Shown here: one piece after another, positions 14,101 through 15,721 of the stretch | Position numbering within the stretch: the stretch's first letter is position 1 | Layout: every line of letters starts with the position of its first letter | Source: UMGS1958 sp045542415 | Lineage (GTDB): Bacteria; Bacillota; Clostridia; UBA1381 | Length of the DNA: 15,721 nt | Direction of reading: 5' to 3' | Assembly (NCBI GenBank): GCA_045542415.1 | Contig: JAZQKZ010000030.1 | Coordinates: forward strand, 1 to 15,721 | Notes under the pieces: generated by a model | Databases searched by the model: none | Seen by the model: the letters and a program-made list of their open reading frames with translations, nothing else | What the model was told of the DNA's origin: nothing | Program-made: the position numbers and the translations under genes

Positions 14101-15721
14101 TAATGATGAACTCGGTCACGGTACAGCGAGCCAGAAATATCAGGCGAATGTAGATGCTATCCGAACTCTTAAAACGCTGGAATCAGAACACAGGCTTGCA
14201 ACTCCCGAAGAACAGGAAATATTATCGCAATATGTTGGCTGGGGCGGTCTTTCGGATTGCTTTTCAGAAAAACACAGCAAATATCAAGAATTGAAGTCAC
14301 TTCTCACTGATGAAGAATATAGAGCTGCAAGGGAAAGCACACTCACAGCGTTCTATACACCGCCTGTTGTAATAAGGTCGATGTATAAAGCACTTGAGAA
14401 TATGGGCTTGAAGCAGGGCAATATCTTAGACCCGTCAATGGGTGTAGGAAACTTTGAGGGTATGCTGCCCGATAGCCTTAGTAATTGCAAGGTTTACGGA
14501 ATTGAGCTTGACAGTATCTCCGGAAGAATCGCACAGCAATTGTATCAGAAAAATTCGGTTGCAATACAAGGATATGAAGATACAACGCTTCCCGACAGCT
14601 TCTTTGATGTGGCTATCGGTAACGTACCTTTCGGGCAGTTTAAGGTTATGGACAAGAGGTATGACAAGCATAATTTCCTAATACATGACTATTTTTTTGC
14701 TAAAACTCTTGATAAAGTCCGTCCCGGCGGTGTCGTTGCGTTCATAACTTCAAGCGGTACAATGGACAAGAGAAATTCTAATGTACGAAAATATATCGCA
14801 CAGCGAGCTGATTTACTTGGTGCTATCCGTTTGCCTGATAATACCTTTAAAGCAAATGCCGGAACAGAGGTGACGTCGGATATTATCTTTTTACAGAAAA
14901 GAGATAGAATGACGGATATTATGCCCGAGTGGGTAAATGTTGGTGGTCTGGAAAATGGTCATATAATAAACCAATATTTTATAGATAATCCCGATATGAT
15001 ACTCGGTGAAATGGTCGAGGAAAGCGGCCCGTTTGGTATGCAGCTTAGCTGCAAAGCATTTAATGATGCAGACCTTGGAGAACTGCTTGACGGAGCAATA
15101 CAGAACATTCATGCACAGATTACAGAATATGAAATTGACGAGTTTGTGGAGGACGAGGATTTATCTATTCCGGCAGACCCGAATGTAAAGAATTTTAGCT
15201 ATACAATCGTTGACGGCGATATATATTTCCGTGAAAACAGCCGCATGAATAAGGTTGATGTTTCGCTTACCGCACAGAACCGTATCAAAGGCATGATAGA
15301 AATTCGTGAATGTGTAAAGGAGCTGATTGAATATCAGACAGAAGATTATCCGGATTATGAAATAAAAGCACAACAGGACAGGCTTAATACGCTGTATGAT
15401 GAATTTACCGCAAAATACGGACTCATAAATTCAAGAGGTAACAGCACTGCATTTTCAAATGACAGCAGCTATTTCCTTCTCTGCTCCCTTGAAGTCTTAA
15501 ACGAAAACAGAGAGCTTGAAAGAAAAGCGGATATGTTTACTAAACGGACTATTGGTGCAAGAAAAGAAATAACACAGGTCGATACTGCAACAGAAGCACT
15601 TGCTGTATCAATAGGCGAAAAAGCTCGTATTGATATGGAATTCATGTCAGAACTGACAGGTAAATCAGAGCAGGAGTTGTATATCGACTTGAAGGGAGTT
15701 ATCTTTTTAAATCCGTTATAT
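11120..15721 (+). CDS. Giant element protein: ArdC-like N-terminus, MutS-I-like segment, N6-adenine methylase core (3' end outside window)
   Basis: 1534 codons are open from ATG 11120 (GAGGTG, 11109-11114) to the window edge. Residues 1-90 resemble the LtrC/ArdC-type ssDNA-binding antirestriction domain (WQYKYPFEDQVLIHAQRP, WINKGAKGIALL). Residues 270-388 are a disordered Asp/Ser/Arg/Gly linker that overlaps tnpV in another frame. Two related modules begin with FLKQEYG at about 455 and 681. Residues 862-932 (VGDFYEIFGDEAVKAAEVL, MAGFP, FADEQ) match the MutS mismatch-recognition domain I pattern. The methylase core has VGWGG (1039-1043), DPSMGVGNFEG (1104-1114, SAM site) and GNVPFG (1167-1172, the NPPF-type catalytic motif). 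By family knowledge an SNF2-like helicase part should follow. Such proteins are conserved in Tn1549-like elements, probably for antirestriction or DNA processing in transfer. Confidence 0.9.
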   Translation, partial: MATKIQQIFELFHDTAKSFSDYRNWTNFLKTAAWQYKYPFEDQVLIHAQRPDATACAGIEVWNNSMHRWINKGAKGIALLRENGSRYGLEYVFDISDTNDRYNREVRLWQYDARYDDAIIETLANNFGELKVNTTIIDAIICVAHNAVEDNKYDYLHEIGYVKSSSLLHGLDEVNIDLRFRQTAEVSVAYMVMQRMGLEPDNVFGADEFEHMRDFNTHETISILGNAVSAISEAALRNISETIRAEQKKFAQLQKQVYNENIKQERNDEDGRSIDVQDRRRLSDSESERTDTGAQDRQIRNDEENILKTASPEPILHVIDERDTAPTLGGNRQDSNTAGRDDSKTDGESRGSDGDYEIEGPTTLDRSDEQLPSFSGGNGTIGAGVQLNLFDMPLLTEEEQQNMIREAERIRSSAFSIPQQIIDEVLTTGSNNRNSVLDICTEYSKNKSSAENIEFLKQEYGAGGKGFIFDGDKISVWWNDEGIKIARGESAVTARRYELVTWDKADKRISELLNLGRYVTQETIDSINKHECSKAASAFWFMKRDVNFDEYPELRELFDEEWFKGGYPDSTARIAEMLTKPDDREKLISAVEMLDAQYSENTDVMRFKMYSPDKVLAQLNDLKREHLHFRADEYQSSTAQRFITEDEIDKLFLRGSGMDRGKIRIYLYFQEHTDTKERIDFLKQEYGTGGHSGGLFNEWHDAKGITFSRDDILSPLAKVNISWNSAAKRIDGLIKSGRYMSEKEIAEDIPIYMTEQEQRRIKDEKYQYLRNMSDLSPEELRETLPKRVRYLIDLMENYESKFLGDYGIEPLIDETEIGIGEAIKDNETRDKMIDCFNKIAMATSDAINRNSSRKIAEELSAIQVINLHKVGDFYEIFGDEAVKAAEVLDIAVTKRRIDGAEIDMAGFPVFATERYVKELSDNGFIVNFADEQPIKMEETEILSVVEEETAEKAKEAEHPEETLTPIYQKPKERVQNTVIYPEIPMSERHNFTIDNDELGHGTASQKYQANVDAIRTLKTLESEHRLATPEEQEILSQYVGWGGLSDCFSEKHSKYQELKSLLTDEEYRAARESTLTAFYTPPVVIRSMYKALENMGLKQGNILDPSMGVGNFEGMLPDSLSNCKVYGIELDSISGRIAQQLYQKNSVAIQGYEDTTLPDSFFDVAIGNVPFGQFKVMDKRYDKHNFLIHDYFFAKTLDKVRPGGVVAFITSSGTMDKRNSNVRKYIAQRADLLGAIRLPDNTFKANAGTEVTSDIIFLQKRDRMTDIMPEWVNVGGLENGHIINQYFIDNPDMILGEMVEESGPFGMQLSCKAFNDADLGELLDGAIQNIHAQITEYEIDEFVEDEDLSIPADPNVKNFSYTIVDGDIYFRENSRMNKVDVSLTAQNRIKGMIEIRECVKELIEYQTEDYPDYEIKAQQDRLNTLYDEFTAKYGLINSRGNSTAFSNDSSYFLLCSLEVLNENRELERKADMFTKRTIGARKEITQVDTATEALAVSIGEKARIDMEFMSELTGKSEQELYIDLKGVIFLNPLY
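11928..12281 (+). CDS. tnpV: TnpV-like protein nested in the giant gene, +1 frame
   Basis: A complete 117-aa ORF lies inside the giant gene in the +1 frame. Its sequence carries the TnpV family pattern: DGDYQIPNLSVP near the start, then KYGMMRRTYLKQHRRSLY, LLMNGTLLQHLEEID, TEIMKLKDPLRWIGLMNNYR, and a terminal ELVYS just before TAA. TnpV was named from the clostridial mobilisable transposon Tn4451; its function is unknown. ATG 11928 is preferred to 11919 and 11922 because AAAGGA (11913-11918) then sits 9 nt upstream. In the giant frame the same DNA gives only a low-complexity linker, so the TnpV frame is the one with family-like protein sequence. Whether it is translated is not shown by sequence alone. 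Confidence 0.8.
   Translation: MAEALTYKIDGDYQIPNLSVPTQEHRIGKYGMMRRTYLKQHRRSLYSMLLMNGTLLQHLEEIDKTATQQVEMIVKQTAKAEGVTEIMKLKDPLRWIGLMNNYRHSAEETVLSELVYS

Larger units (their letters stand above)
6984..15721 (+). mobile_element. Integrative/conjugative element backbone, Tn1549-like, left part (open at window end)
   Basis: From just after the tRNA-Asn terminator all genes are on + and form an element-type set: RepA_N initiator, ParB-like protein, DUF3789-like miniprotein, small ORFs of unknown function with overlapping stops and starts, and a giant ArdC-like/methylase gene with a nested tnpV. This order is familiar from Tn1549-like elements of Firmicutes, assigned from memory. No integrase, relaxase or right end lies in the window. 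The left boundary is uncertain: the 3' end of tRNA-Asn is a natural attachment site, but no second copy of it is visible, and the fic operon could also belong to the element. Confidence 0.75.

Noticed and set aside
13950..14153. 67-codon plus-strand ORF inside the giant gene
   Set aside because: Lys/Arg-rich shadow of the Glu/Lys-rich linker of the giant frame, with no family resemblance and no good ribosome binding site, unlike the nested tnpV.

Overview
The window looks like the chromosome of an AT-rich Gram-positive anaerobe of the class Clostridia, carrying the start of an integrated conjugative element. The evidence is strong GGAGG ribosome binding sites, TTGACA/TATAAT promoters, a tRNA-Asn gene with no encoded CCA, a secreted protein with copper-amine-oxidase-N repeats, and a RepA_N / ParB / giant methylase-helicase gene set typical of Tn1549-like elements of gut Firmicutes. 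The species cannot be named from the sequence.

Layout. (1) 1-1335: the leader-distal part of a type I-C-like CRISPR array, with 20 spacers, a partial repeat at the left edge and a degenerate terminal repeat. No cas gene is in the window. (2) 1443-4900: a two-gene transcription unit with its own promoter and terminator. It encodes a membrane-anchored UDP-sugar 4,6-dehydratase (CapD/WbpM type) and a secreted protein whose SGNH-like domain has lost its catalytic residues. (3) 4994-5260: a clostridial Cys-rich gene that appears cut off at its 3' end. (4) 5304-6794: a compact three-gene operon behind a perfect consensus promoter. It encodes an HTH protein with a VbhA-like Fic-inhibitory motif, a Fic AMP-transferase, and a SWIM zinc-finger protein that overlaps fic by 4 nt. 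(5) 6798-6983: a degenerate copy of the 5' part of tRNA-Asn, the intact tRNA-Asn and its terminator. (6) 7103 to the window end: the conserved backbone of an integrative element. It holds repA, parB, a DUF3789-like miniprotein, a run of small element genes whose stop codons often lie in or beside the next gene's Shine-Dalgarno sequence, and a very large gene still open at 15721.

The most notable point is in the large gene. Its hydrophilic linker contains, in the +1 frame and behind a good ribosome binding site, a complete 117-codon ORF recognisable as TnpV (11928-12281), so two protein frames share this DNA. Other points worth checking are a perfect 31-nt inverted repeat inside parB, a MutS-I-like segment fused into the methylase/helicase protein, the Fic-SWIM operon as a possible toxin-antitoxin variant, and a hairpin terminator that could act as an attenuator in front of repA.

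Family names were assigned from remembered motifs and domain order; no database search was run.
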